Positions 16,150-28,240 of a stretch of 64,000 bases of DNA are shown piece after piece. Below the pieces are notes generated by a model. That model searched no databases and was not told where the DNA came from. It was given only the letters and a program-made list of their open reading frames with translations. The stretch comes from Vandiemenella viatica. Lineage: Eukaryota; Arthropoda; Insecta; Orthoptera; Morabidae. The DNA is taken from NCBI GenBank assembly GCA_031002005.1, contig CM061921.1, positions 177,576,935-177,640,934 on the forward strand. The letters run 5' to 3'. The translations under genes were made by a program, and so were the position numbers. Every line of letters starts with the position of its first letter. Positions within the stretch are counted from its first letter, which is position 1.

Positions 16150-16730
16150 GTGTTGACGGGATATAGCAGTAGAAGATCGACATAAGTGCCCTGTTAACAA
16201 GACATCAGTTGCAGCACCTCTCCTGTGCTTGTGAGCATACTTGTTGGATCCTAGATGACTTGTAAAAAGTTGTAAGGTCAGACGAGACATGATTATAATT
16301 GTTAAGAGTTGATGGTAGGGTTTGAGTGTGGTACAGATCCAATGAGGCCATGATCCCTGCTTGTCAGGAATGTACTGTGCAAGCTGGTGGTGGCTCCACC
16401 CTGGTGAGGGCTGTGTTTGCATGGTGTGGACTGGAACGTCTGGTAAAATGGAACTGACCATTGACTGGAAATGATTATGTACAACTACTTGGAGACCATT
16501 TGAAGACATTCATGGACTTCATGTTCGCAAACAATGTCAGACTTTTTCAGGATAACAAATCACGATGTCACAGAGACAAAATCGTCTATGATTACTTTGA
16601 GGAACATTCTGGAAACTTCCAGATAATGATTTGGCCACCTAGATCTGCAGACATGAATACAATTACATCTCTGGATCATGATCATTATGTCAGTTTACAC
16701 AATGTCCTGTTCTGACAACACTTTTGCAAT
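16150..16730 (+). mobile_element. Tc1-like transposase fragment (DD34E type)
   Basis: The best part (16461-16715) reads MTGNDYVQLLGDHLKTFMDF, then VRLFQDNKSRCHRDKIV (second aspartate in FQDN), then FEEHSGNFQIMIWPPRSADM, where the canonical sequence would continue 'NPIEH.WD'. Here it is NTITSLDHDHY, so the catalytic glutamate is lost. Weaker upstream homology to the preceding transposase segment runs from about 16150 with stops. No TIR pair was identified. It is a dead fragment. Confidence 0.8.
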
Positions 16731-16929
16731 TACATATGGCTGTAGGGAAAGCATGACTGAATATTTCTTCAGGGAACTCTGATGTCTCATTGAGTCGGTG
16801 CCACACTAGGTTGCTTTATATTGAAATGCAAAAAGGGTCCCTACATGATATTAGGAGTTATCCCAAGACTTTTGGCAATTCAGTGTATAATAGCTTGCAT
16901 TCTTCTCATCAACATAAACAAAAAACAAC

Positions 16930-17100
16930 CTTTTTTTTTTTTTTTTTTTTTTTACTTACGGCTTTATGCCTCGTTGACGTCGAGGTCATTAGAGGTGGGA
17001 TGGGACTGGGGGACAGGTAATGGGAAGGAATTCAGCCATCACCTTTTGTAGGAAGCATCCTGGCATTCGCCTGGATTGATTTGGGAAAACCATGGAATAA
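16930..17100 (-). mobile_element. SINE family A copy, head truncated
   Basis: A run of 21 T (16930-16950) followed by 'acttacggctttatgcctcg', 'gaggtcattagaggtggga' and 'ggaagcatcctggcattcgc' places this copy on the minus strand. It breaks off after 'gggaaaaccatgg', before the tRNA-like head. Confidence 0.8.
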
Positions 17101-18061
17101 TTTAATTTGTAATTTTGAGCATTGCTTGATCGATTTCTATTAATCAGCAACTTTAAATTTAAATGTAAACGATACTTAAACTGCAGTTTTTAAGTTTAGC
17201 AACATAAAAGACAGGGCCATTTTTTAAAAATAACCACAACCATTAAGGTGTCTTTAGTAAGTTTCTACTGGCGGCATCTACAAAATAAACTAAAAGCTTG
17301 GAGAATGGAAACACTTATAGCTGCAATGTTTATGTGCATGTGACATCACAGGTGTGGACCATCAATCAACATTAAATTTGATTTTATCTTTTAGCTACAA
17401 ATAATCCATATTCCTTTTCAAATGTATAAAACATAGCTTCATCAAGCAGTAGTCTACACAGATGACAGCAACTTGTAATAGATTTTCAATACATTCAAAT
17501 AACTTATTCATCATCTTTGTTACCGTAATATGTTTTGCATTAAAATTACGAAACTGTGTTCACTAAATTTTTAACAAATCATCTGTGGTAATAATGGGGG
17601 AAGAGACACACAACGATTTTACATGTTGTCTTATACCTGGTCTCAATTTTAAATCTCACAGATTACCAGAATTTGCATATTAAGCTCCTTCTCACTGGTT
17701 ATTGCATATTTTACCCAATATCTAGTGATGATACATATTTTTGCTATATTTACAATAGTTTTTGGTGGGTTACCTAGTTAATAAATGAAATCTCACGTTG
17801 TAGCTGGCCAAACCTACTTATCACATGACTCTGAGCGACTGTTCATCTATTGTTTTGAAACCAAGCTAATTGCTGTACATGCCGGCCAAGTGCCAGATAG
17901 CAATGCAGTGTCGTTTGAACTAACTACAATTGAATGAACGTCAACAAGAGACAAACTGTCGAGTGGTAACTGTGTGGGCAAACTCGCATCAGGCAAAGAA
18001 GGACGATACCATCCTGCATCACTTTCGCCTACTGCAGCAGTCTTCCAAATAGAAGTTAAAT
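17101..18061. other. AT-rich intron sequence
   Basis: No feature recognised. The sequence just before 18062 is the insertion site of the mariner element. Confidence 0.5.
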
Positions 18062-19361
18062 TACGAGGGTGGTTCAAAAAATAAGGTCTCCAATGACGCC
18101 GCGTCAAAACCAACAATGCTAGGTGAAATCCGACAACAATGCCATGTTCCTTGGATCTCCCACCACCGAATGGTACTGGTTCGAGCTCAATCAGACAATC
18201 AGTTGCTGCTTGACAGCTGTCCGCGATGGAGCAACCGCTTAGCTCACCCGCCAGGTGCGAACTGTGCTCAGTGATCAGATTTTTCAACGCAAAAAATGTT
18301 ACACCGATAGAAATCCATCATCAGTTAGTGAAGTGTACAGTGAAAAGTGTATGGACATTAAAAACATGCAGAAGCTGTGCCAGGAGTTTTCTGCCAGTCG
18401 CATCAACGTCCACGACGAGGAGTGGCCTGGAAGACCGAGCGTGTCTGACGAAACGGTGACCAAAATTGATGAGATGGTGCTCAGTAAGCGAAGGATTTGA
18501 TGAGATAACCAAGAGACTTAATGGAGAGTGTGGCAAAATCTCCATGCCCACAATTGTTTCAGAAACTCTAGGATACAGTAAAGTGGCCGCCAGGTGGGTT
18601 CCCAGACAGCTTACTGACGAACACAAAAGAAAGCACGTGGAATGTGCCAAAGAATTTGTTCGCTGCTTTGAAGAGGAAGACTTCCTGGATTCGATAGTGA
18701 CTGGGGACGAAACCTGGGTGCATCATTACATTCCTGAAACGAAGGAGCAGTCCAAACAAAGGCGTCACCCTTCTTCGCCGAAGCCCAAAAAGTTCAAGAC
18801 AGAGAAGTCAACCGGTAAGGTTATGGCGACTGATTTTTGGGACCATAAGGGGGTATTGTTGGTGGATTTCATGCCAAAAGTAACAACAATTAACTTGGAC
18901 CACTATAGTGAAACTCTGAAAAAACTACGGCGGGCTCTCCAGAACAAGAAGAGAGTGTCTTTGCACCATGACAACGCGTGTCCACTTGTCTCGCATCAAA
19001 CGACCTCCCCCGTCGAACAATTTGGTTGGGATCTCATTGAACACCCCCCCCTCCCCCCATAGCCTGGACATTGCCGTAAGAGACTATCACATGTTTCCCA
19101 CATTTAAAAAACACCTGGGAGGAAGTGCAAGTCGCAGTCATTCAATTTCTTTGTGACGTGGCGGGATACTGGTACGACGATGGGATCAAAAGGCTCGTGG
19201 TGCGGATGCACAAGGTCATAGAACGGGAAGGTGATTACACAGAAAAATAGGTAAAGCTTCAGGCTTTCCAATGATGTAGAACAAGTGGTGAATAAATGTG
19301 ATTTTCTATATATATATATATATAAAAAAAAGTTGACCTTATTTTTTTAACCACCCTCATA
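18062..19361 (+). mobile_element. mariner element with both TIRs and TA duplication, transposase frameshifted
   Basis: TIRs CGAGGGTGGTTCAAAAAATA (18064) and its inverse ending at 19359 are flanked by TA on both sides. The transposase starts at 18226 (MEQPLSSPARCELCSVIRFF). It shifts frame after about 34 codons and again near 18480, then runs open to 19062. Visible parts: N-terminal HTH with INVHDEEWPGRPS, the GYSKVAARWVPRQLTDEHK linker, catalytic DETWVHHY, LHHDNACPLV, and IAVRDYHMFPTFKKHLGG in a shifted frame near 19060-19120. So all three DD34D aspartates are still encoded. A C-rich run at about 19045-19056 causes the last frame break. The element is nearly full length (1296 bp). Confidence 0.92.
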
Positions 19362-19432
19362 CATGTTATTGTTCGTGTGCTCATTACATCAGTTTAGTTT
19401 TTTATTTATTTGTACAAAGTTTAATATATAAC

Positions 19433-20240
19433 ATGCCTCCCGAAAAAAAGTGTCTTTTTGTGGATAACTGACTATCCTGAAACAAACATACATATGATGG
19501 AAATGTTTTATATTGCCGAGTTTGTGAGGAAAATATTTCTTTCACAAAAAAGTTTCAAATAGACCAGCATGTCAAGACAAATTTTAACATCACTAGACTG
19601 CAAAAGAAAGGCCCACAAAAACAACTTTTAACAGCAGCAAGTAGCAGCAGCAAAAAAACCTGCAAAGAACTTGAAAAGGCAAATCATCCTACGATCACCA
19701 GATTTGTGAATAAGGGCATTAAAAATATATATCCTGTATATTCTGCAGATGAAAAAGTGTATATTTTTCTCAGATGCTACTCTGTATATGATCAAGATAG
19801 CCAAAGCCCTTCAAGTATTTATTCCAATTTGATTCGTGCGACGTATTTTGCTCGCGAAGTTCCTGTGAGTATTAAAACGCTGGAAACTCAAAGTTTGGCA
19901 TTGCCTGAATTTATTCAGTTAATGAATAAAATCCGCCAAATTAACTCCTCATTGCCAGAGGAATTCCTGTGTAAACTTAAAGAAAAATATGAAAACTTTT
20001 TGAACAATAATACAGGCTTTGAGCCTTTGTGTCAAATTGATAGTCTTGCTACAGGTACAGATGAACTTATGCCAGAAACAATAAGTGTTAACATAACACC
20101 CTAATTCAAATACTGTCCAGTTACATCAGTTGAATGATCCTTTTCCACTAATAAAAATATTTGGAGTGATTGAAGACACAATCTTACTACCAAACATTTG
20201 GAACAGTACTTGATTGTTTACATTTAAAAAACTAATAAAA
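19433..20240 (+). pseudogene. CGGBP1-like hAT transposase, internally deleted
   Basis: The N-terminus has a zinc-finger segment YCRVCEENISFTKKFQIDQH, resembling the BED-type finger of CGGBP1-like hAT proteins. It then reads ITRFVNKGIKNIYPVYSADE. The C-terminal part follows directly: FLRCYSVYDQDSQ, SIKTLETQSLALPEFIQLM, and the hATC block FKYCPVTSVE, SFSTNKNIW, LEQYLIVYI (20103-20240). The middle with the catalytic residues is missing. Stops occur at 19469 and 20101, and a stop replaces the arginine expected between E and SFS. TIRs were not identified. It is a domain-level relic, not a functional gene. Confidence 0.72.
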
Positions 20241-20490
20241 TGTTTAATAACTGTTAATTATCGAATTTATCAATATGTAATTCAACTATTTACTAATTGT
20301 ATGCTGATTTTGAAATAATAAACTAAAAATTATTGACACAAATTCTTCACAGGCTTGCCACCGGATGATATTTTCAAAGGACAAGCTTTCGGTGGCTTGC
20401 ACTGCCGCCATCATCTGGTCCATTGCACATAAGAGAACAACAAGAACTGAACTGCATGGAGGAACAGCAGCGGGCCAGAATCGTATCATC
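20241..20490. other. Short intron stretch
   Basis: AT-rich start passing into a GC-richer segment that leads into the Penelope-associated repeats. Confidence 0.4.
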
Positions 20491-21700
20491 TTCTGATTGG
20501 CTGACTACAATGTCCGTCTCCATTCTGTGTCTGTAATTGGTCGGCTCTGGAACCAGCTGTAGATAGGGTCAGACGGATCTGCCAGCGCCGTGAGCGCCAT
20601 CCTACTATCCATCAGCTAAAGCCGTACTTGTTATAGAATGGAAAGAAGATGGTCTACACGTGTTAATGTTCACATAACGTCACTGTTCACATCACGTCAC
20701 CGTTCACATTATTCTACTACCATTAATCATGATATTTTATCACGAGAAAACATAGGGAGCTAAGCGGTCTTCAGATTGGCTGACTACAACCCCAGTTCTA
20801 TAATGCTTGCCGATAATTGGTCGGCCACGGACCCAGCTGTAGATGGGGTCAGACTGATCTGCCAGCGCCGTGAGCGCAATCCATCAGCTAAAGCCTTGGT
20901 TGTTATCGAATGGAAAGAAGATGGTTTACACGCATCAATGTTCACATAACGTCACCGTTCACATTATTTTCACACAGACATATCCCAATAGCTTCTTTAA
21001 TGAAGGACTCCCACATTATAAAACAGTCCTCATTATCATGCAAATTTTACTACCCATTGCTTAAGTGGGCAATGTATAGTGAAGTATAGTCTTTCAACAC
21101 TTATTATTATGTTTTAACTCTAGGATTCATACGGAGCTATATGGTCTTCTGATTGGCTGACTACAACCCCGGTTCTATTATGCTTGTCGGTAATTGGTCA
21201 GCTACGGACCCACCTGTAGATGGGGTCGGACGGGTCTGCCGTAGCGAAAGGCGCTCCTCCACTCTCCTATCATCCGTCAGCGAGACACTTGGTTGTTTAA
21301 GAATGGCAAAAGCAGGTTTCCATGCGTCACTGAGCCATAGACCCAAGTCCCTGTTCACATTATTATCATTCAGATGTATCTCAATAGCTTCATTATTCAC
21401 AGATTCCCAGAAGAAAGCACACTTAACTAGAACTCTCACATTATCGAAATCCATCCTGTGACCATTTTCGATCACGTGTTGTGCCACGGCAGATTTTTCT
21501 AGTTGAAGCGACCGGATGTTGCACTGATGTTCAGTCACACGGGCCTCAATGGTACGGATGGTTTGTCCAACATAACACTTGCCACATTGGCACGGTATGT
21601 TATACACTCCCGGCGTTCTTAAACCCACATCATCCTTCACAGGATGCAGCAAATCCCGAATTTTGGCAGGAGGCAGAAAATGCACTTTATTCCGTGTCGT
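20490..21700 (-). mobile_element. Penelope-like element: GIY-YIG endonuclease end plus repeated 3' segments
   Basis: Minus-strand frame 21161-21685 encodes TPGVYNIPCQCGKCYVGQTI, then EARVTEHQ, SAVAQHVIENGHRMDFDNV and SVNNEAIEIHLNDNNVNRD. This is the C-terminal GIY-YIG endonuclease of Penelope-like retroelements, with the GVY...YVG core and downstream 'EH...SAVAEH....H' block. The reverse transcriptase is absent. Downstream in the element, a segment containing 'gattggctgactacaa', 'taattggtc' and 'cagctgtagat' occurs three times (near 20495, 20768 and 21150), giving a partial tandem arrangement. Confidence 0.87.
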
Positions 21701-21739
21701 GCCAAAATCCTGCTGATTTTCTCTGTGATGTTTTTTATT

Positions 21740-22380
21740 GTTTAACTAGCTTTACCCAGCATGTGATGCAATGCCCATTTCTTTCTTAAGTGGATACGCA
21801 TATGCAGACACATCAACATGCACAAAATAAATGAAAGACAATGATATTTAGCAAATTGAAAAAGTTTGCTATAGTGCTTTGGGATATACAATATTTTTGG
21901 TCTTTCATCTTTTGCAAGTTGCAAAGTTGGAGGGTGGATATGAAAGTTCTGATGTTTTATCTCTTTTCATTGAACTGTATTAAACATTCTCCATCATCAT
22001 CCACTTTAGTAGGTTTACTACTGTTGAAAAAAAAATCTGAAAATTTATTTGTGTAAATTAGTCTTTAGAGGGGTGAAGGGAAAACGGGTGCAGTTTAGTA
22101 AACTAAATACAAACATCATTTATCAATTATTTTAAACCATATATGCGAAATTTCCTTCTGAATAGTTTCAAGTGTAACTTTTGCTTAAGGAAGAGTGGCG
22201 AGTTTTTGTAAACCAAATGTAGACAGTATTATTCTCTACGTTTTAAAGAATGCAAAGTTACATCAAAATCGGATATGAACTGTGGGTTTGTATAAAGAAC
22301 ATAAGGAAAAATGTTAAGGGAGAAAATGGGTGGGTTTTAGTAAACCAAATGTAGAAAGTGTTTTTTTTTCTCTTTGTTTT

Positions 22381-22422
<42 letters not shown>

Positions 22423-24055
22423 AAACTCGGACAACAATCAGAAAGTTAGTTGGCTACTGCCAAAGGGAGCATACTAAGCCACTGATCATATACAACTCCT
22501 GAAAATTACTTCCTCCACCAGAATTTTAACCCCAAAGCAGACCCAGAAACTATTGAAAGCAAGAGCCTTAACCACTAAGCTACCAGACCACTCTGGTTTA
22601 GGCTTAGTGTGCTACACACTATCAAAAATGGATAAAATCTGTGGATTTGGAGGAAAAATTGTTGGAAAAATTAAAGGGGAGATAAAGGAGAAGAGGGTTA
22701 CGATTTGGTAAACCAAACATAGACAGAATTTTTCTATTTGCTTTAATGTATACAGTCCATCAAAATCAAATAAACAGAGTGCTCATTTGAATAATATTAC
22801 CATAAATTAACAGGGTGGTGAAAAGGAGTAAAGGGGTGGGATTTTTCAAAGAAAATGTAGACAGCACTTTTCTGTTTGATTTAAAGTAGAAAAAAATCCT
22901 AAGTCGACAGTCCTAATATTGGCCGAGTCCTACAGACGGAAGTGTACTAAGCCTAAGTGTACCAAGCCTAGTGTCTGAGGCAAGACGACTAGTTCCTTTC
23001 CTCTGGGACAAAAAGTTCAAGATGTAACCTGAACCATGAACCTAGCTTCCACAGAGATTTCACCCTAGGAACACACGCTTACTATTTTGAAACTAAGTGC
23101 CTTACTACTGTGCTAGCAGACCACTGTTTTATTAGATGTGAGTGCTATGTACCATCAAAATTAGAATTTTTTTTTTTTTTTTTTTGAATGTTGGCAAAAA
23201 TCAAGTGGTGGAGGTAAAAGAGAAGAGGTATTAGGTTTTTCAAAGCAAATGCAGATTAATGTATACTTGTGGAATGTTCCATCAATATTGGATAAAAGCT
23301 GTGGGTTTATGTAAATAAAATTGCCAAAAATGAAGGGGAGGGTGATAAAGGGGTTGAGTTTTTACAAACCAAATAGGCAGTTATTTTCTCTTTGTATTAA
23401 AGAAAAAAGCTAACTTAGTACACAAACTGAAGGTTGACTGAACCCTCCCGAAGGAGGTGTACTAAGCTTTGAGTCAGAGTCAGGACGGCTAGTTACTTAC
23501 TTCTAGGACCTACAGTTCAATGTGGAAACAGAACCACGGAACGTCCCGGCGTAGCTCAAATGATCAAATGCAACTCTTAAAATTTCTGCTCCCACTGGGA
23601 TTTAAATGTGTGACCAGACAGAATGGTCTGGAAGCAAATGCTTTAAAGACTGAGCTACCAGACCACCTTGTTTTGAAGAGTACGCATGCTGAGTACTATC
23701 AAAATCAGATAAAAATTGTGTGTTTGTATGAAGAATGTTGGAAAAAATTAAGGGGTTGTTTTAAAGGTGGAAAGGAGTGGGTTTTGCAAAACAAATGTAG
23801 ATAGAATTTGTCTTAAAGTACACGTGTGCAAAATTCCATTGAAATCGGTCAAAAACTGTAGGTATATACAAAGATCATTTGAAAACATTGAGGAGTGTGT
23901 TGGGAAAGAGGGTGTGGGTTTTTGGATATTTTTTTGGTCAGAAACCTTCCTAGGCACGCACACAATAACTCGCCAAAGTTTCATCAAAACTGGATGAATG
24001 GCATAGGAAGGCATAGAAGACAAACAAACAAATATTCATGTTTATATATTAGATG
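21740..24055 (+). repeat. Composite tandem repeat region with embedded SINE family B-like segments
   Basis: A unit of roughly 130-170 bases recurs at least eight times with heavy divergence. It contains 'gtaaaccaaatgtagacag', 'ctctttgttttaaag', 'catcaaaatcggata', 'ctgtgggtttgtataaaga' and 'aaggggtggg'. Three blocks resembling SINE family B interrupt it (about 22430-22610, 22895-23135 and 23425-23672), each ending in 'gagctaccagaccac'. The region begins with 'actagctttacccagc' (21747) and ends 'tttatatattagat' (24053). Poly-A (22387-22421) and poly-T (23167-23184) tracts lie within. There is no coding content. Confidence 0.7.
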
Positions 24056-24249
24056 TTGCATATTTTGACACTTTTCATGCATATTGTATATAATCTGCTT
24101 TCTACTCATGAGAATGTATTGAAGATTTATGTCTGACATTCAGGAGGACCTGGGTTTGATCATGATCCTGTCACCCATATTTATGTTTACCACAGTTTCC
24201 GTGAAATCGTTCCAGACAGATGTAGCAATGGTTCCTTGACACAGGCCAT

Positions 24250-24495
24250 CGCGAAATTCTTTTTTTTTTCTTTCTTTCTTTTCTGCTTTATGTTTCGCAG
24301 CTTGTCGAGGTTATTAGAGCAGGGAGAGGAAGGAGGAAGTGGGAGGAACAGGAAGCAATTTGGTAATGGTCTTTGTGCAAGAACCATCCCATCATTCACT
24401 TGGAGTGACTTCAGGAAACCACAAACACCAAACTCTAGAAGGCTGGGAATTTGGACCTGCACCCTCCAGAATGCCAGGCCCAAGTGTTATCATTC
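24250..24495 (-). mobile_element. SINE family A copy, diverged
   Basis: After a T-rich start it reads 'ggttattagagcagggaga', 'catcattcacttggagtgac' and a degraded head 'gggaatttggacctgcaccc'. It is more diverged than the copies at 7794 and 63457. Confidence 0.65.
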
Positions 24496-26565
24496 ACACA
24501 CCAGGCTCACTGCCAAATTCCTTCTCACTACTTGTTCTCGCCCCTCTCTCTGTGTCAATAAACTGACAAGTCCCAAATTTAAAAAAAGAAGGCATGCTAA
24601 ATTCATCTCCTGGTATTATTCATCAAACTAAACCAACTTTACAATGGTTAAATTGGCATCGCTTGTTCCGTCTGCTTTGAACTGAAGCCATACGTTTCCA
24701 CAAACAGAATCATCACTGCATGCAATTTTGCTGCTTGTGGCTATTAATACACCACCTGCATGGCACTGCTACCAATTAAAAATTTTTGTGGGCTCTATAT
24801 ACCATTTCAAACAGCTTTGTGCACAAATTGTTAAATAAGTAATACAAGTGGGTAGTAATTATGGACTCCAGTTCTGCCTGCTAGCTGCAAACAGTTTTTC
24901 AGTTGACTAGGAGAGCCTTAATTGGACAAGATTCAATTAAACTATACTGGATGTTTTTATTTTAATTTACAATGGACATATTTCATATCCCAGACCTTTC
25001 TTTTCCTGCACTCCATACAGACTTTGCCACACACATAACCAATTGCCGCAAGTAGTGCTCACCTGACTGCTCAAGTTAACCCTACATTTCTCAACACTAT
25101 GGCAAAAACTGAAGAAATTACACATAAAAGTGGTATCCAGTTCAGTCACTCTATTTGGCCTCAAACCAGAGGAGTGCAGTCTGTTCTGTAAAAGGTTATC
25201 AACTGGAGGTGCTGTATACTGAGCTACCTGGAAATCACTGAACCAAGAACAATATAGGGAAAATAGATTTATCGAGAAGAAACCACATGATGTGACCATG
25301 TAGAACACCAGTATCTATCTTGACATCAATGGTGCTCTACATCATGCACTGAGAAAGAGTTATTCAAGGCTGAGGACAATGCAATTGTAGATATTGAGCA
25401 AGGACTTTTTTTTTAATTTCTAGCTGTAATTTTGTTTCTTATTTAACTCAACTGTTTTTCTCATTAAAATATTTTCAATTTGCACAGTTCATCATAATCT
25501 AGAGTAATGTAAATCAGAATTACCTCTTTGTTCTGTAATTGCTTCTTACACAAGAGAATAAATAAAAGGGCTTTTCATGAAGTTGGTGTATATACATACA
25601 AAGGAATGTCACAAACAAGGAATAATTAAAACTCAAGTAAAACATCGAGCTCCAAAACAAATTACTATATAGTACTTCAGGCTCTGCACTACAACAGATA
25701 AGAGCAAGAAGGATCAATGCAAGGGCATGTTGAAGATGGAAAGTATCATTTTTGCAAAATGACAGTTGTCATGAGAATAAGGTGGTAATTAATCTATCTA
25801 ATGACCCCAATAATGATAATGAGAAGTAAAATGCTTTAAGGCAGTAAACATAAGGAAGGATTGCAAAAGTATACCCAACATTCACCATAGTAACTGACAC
25901 AAAAAAAGAAGAAAAAGTAGACGGGACACATGGCGAGGAGATCAGATGTGATTACATCGACACACCCCACATGAATTGTGACCATGGGAACAAGGAAAGG
26001 GTGGTTGTTGACATGATCATATCTGATATCACCCCATCTACTAACAAGACTAAGGTTTACCACCAAAATAATGTTTTTTAAAAGTTCATCTGTTTTTGTA
26101 TTTGTCACTGTCCTACTGACACTTATAAGCTATGTTGTCGATTTAGGTAAGTGGAGGTACTCTTGAATTTAATAGATTAACAGCCCCTACTAAATATGAA
26201 ATTCTTCATGTGATTAAAGTCTCTGACAATAATTCGTGCTTCATTGTGTTTCAGGGCTGTATTATCTGGCTTCTGTAAGATTTAGTTTACTTTCAATATG
26301 AAACAATCTAGCATCATCTTTTTGGCATGTTCAGTCAAATTTTTCAAACACATGTATACATGTTTTCTGTTTATGGTTTTCTACTTTTATTTGATGGAAA
26401 TAAGTGGAATCGGCATGAACATAAAACACAAAACAGCAAATGTTACCAAAAATGGAAAGGAATTCAGCAATGGCCCTTTTTATTACAACAAGGACACAAA
26501 TTACAAATTTAATTAAATGATGAATAAAAAAATACAAATCATAAACATTACAAAAAATTACTCAC
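24496..26565. other. Intron sequence, nothing recognised
   Basis: AT-rich sequence adjoining BRWD3 exon 6. A minus-strand frame at 24967-25308 (113 codons) contains two small cysteine-rich stretches but no recognisable domain or splice logic; I treat it as chance. Confidence 0.5.
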
Positions 26566-26787
26566 TCTTATTGTCTGTCTTGCCCACGGCTCACAACGAT
26601 TCCCCAATTCATAAACATTTTTGTTGCGGACTGCATTCAAATATAGTTGGTGACCCTGTCGAAAATAAACCACTTCATCTCCCATCTGAGGATAATAAGG
26701 TGCTTTTCTTGGTATTATTTCTGATAACCATTCTGTTGGACGGAATGCTTCTGGAACCTCTCCTAAACTGGTTACGGCAGGAAACAC
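26566..26787 (-). CDS. BRWD3: BRWD3/PHIP homologue, internal exon 6 of 7, start of cryptic-Tudor region
   Basis: This phase 0-0 exon of 222 bases encodes 74 residues. After a variable lead (VFPAVTSLGEVPEAFRPTEW) comes PRKAPYYPQMGDEVVYFRQG, then HQLYLNAVRNKNVYEL. The PQMGDEV(V/Y)YFRQGH block is among the most conserved in BRWD1, BRWD3 and PHIP and forms the first strand of the Royal-family (cryptic-Tudor) fold that precedes bromodomain 1. In PHIP this module helps read methylated H3K4. Acceptor atatgtatacag, donor AAGA/gtgagt. The frame is intact. The next exon downstream lies 22.6 kb away at 3711-3915. Confidence 0.95.
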
Positions 26788-27585
26788 CTGTATACATATG
26801 TGACGTGAAAGTGCGGACCCAGGTTTAAGATTGAATAATGCAACTGTCTCTGAGCATAATAAATACATTGCAATTTGTAAAATAACAAAAATAATATAAA
26901 ATTAAATGGAGGGGCAAATGTATGCTAACAAACATTAAAAAGAAAGAGATGGTTAAAGAAAAATCACTTAGCAATTAAGACAATTTCTTCTTCTTTCTTC
27001 CCCCTTTTTGAGTATCTATTTAAAAGAATTAAAACATTTGTTTCTGTCTATTCAAAATTAGTACACAGTTGAAAGTATTCTATATGAGAGAGCAGGGTAC
27101 TTCACTGCAGTGCAGCAGTCTCTTAGCAGAAATGGAGGATGTGATGAGGAATGCCATAGGTGATCAGGGTGGGTGAAAAAGACTACTGCGCGAAACTACT
27201 GAGCTGGGATACTGGTAAAAGATACTGACTAAAAGAATAAGAACAATACATGTGATTAACATTTCTGTGCATGCATAGAATTATGTAGAGATTGAGAAGA
27301 GAGAGAGAACATTTAAGTTTTAACACTTGAAGGCTCTCTGGTTACTTTTTTTTTTAAATGGCTGTATGCCTCGTCAGAATCATCTGGTATTATTAATTTA
27401 AAATGTAACCATACATGTCCCAAAAGGAAGAGTAATAGGAAAATTTCTTTCCTTCAATGTAATCAACCAAAGATAAGTTTTCAATCCTTGATAAGGTTGA
27501 TTTCAAGAAGCATTTGAGCGTGAAATATGAAATGGGATCTGCATGTAACCTTGGTACTAGGATAAGATAACTCTACATTGCAATT
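26788..27585. other. Intron between BRWD3 exons 5 and 6, first part
   Basis: Mostly unassigned. A short piece at about 27352-27375 (ggctgtatgcctcgtcagaa) matches the tail side of SINE family A. Confidence 0.45.
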
Positions 27586-27589
27586 TATT

Positions 27590-28240
27590 GTTTTGATTTT
27601 GAAGATCTGTAAAAGGCAAACAAATAAAATAGTGTATAAATCTCCTGTACATCCTCAACTAGAATACTGTTGTGCTGTGTGGTATCTGTATTGCTAGGAA
27701 ATGATAAATCATAGAAAAGAGCAATTAGGATGCCGTGTTGGATATAATGAAAACTACTAGAGGACAATTCTAAAAACTCAATAAATACCTTGTTTACACT
27801 GAATTCTTAAGTACACAATTTCAATGCGAGAAACAAAATTAACTTGCGCTAAACTCAAAGGTAATTATTATTAGTACAATAATTGGTTAATTATTCTGGG
27901 GCACATCTGTTTAATAAACTTCCTTAAAGTACAAAACTGTTTTCAGATAATAAACACGTATTTAAAGAAAAACTGAAAGATTATCTTTTTGCAATGCATT
28001 CTATTCCATCCAACAAAGAATTAACTGTCTCAGATACAACTTTTAACTTTTACAAAAGTCAGTTGTAAATTTTATAGCACATTTTTTTTTTTTTTTGGTA
28101 ACATATAATAGTTTCTTACAATGATTTCTATTAATCTTGTATGTATATGTACTAACCATGATATGTTCCACATACCAGAGGTCCTACCTCAGCAGGGATC
28201 AATGGAACAAGAATAAAAAATTATAATAAAGAAAGAAAGT
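27590..28240 (+). mobile_element. Jockey/CR1-type LINE 3' end
   Basis: Plus-strand frames give SPVHPQLEYCCAVWYLYC, the 'P.LEY...VW' block of CR1/Jockey reverse transcriptases. A hydrophobic tail containing LINFLKVQ and a 'LK..L...' segment follows. The 3' untranslated end has 'tgatatgttccacatacc' and 'cagcagggatcaatggaaca', ending in an AATAAA-like A-rich tail near 28215-28238. This 3' end is common among insect LINEs. The copy is 5'-truncated and full of stops. Its orientation is opposite to BRWD3. Confidence 0.7.

Noticed and set aside
22386..22422. Poly-A of 37 bases as a processed-gene tail
   Set aside because: No coding sequence precedes it; it lies within the composite repeat.
21740..24055. 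CRISPR-like regular repeats
   Set aside because: Units are long, diverged and include SINE sequence in a eukaryotic intron; no short identical repeats with spacers.
24967..25308. Minus-strand frame of 113 codons near BRWD3 exon 6, considered as an extra exon
   Set aside because: No similarity to BRWD3 linker, and exons 6 and 7 already join in phase without it.
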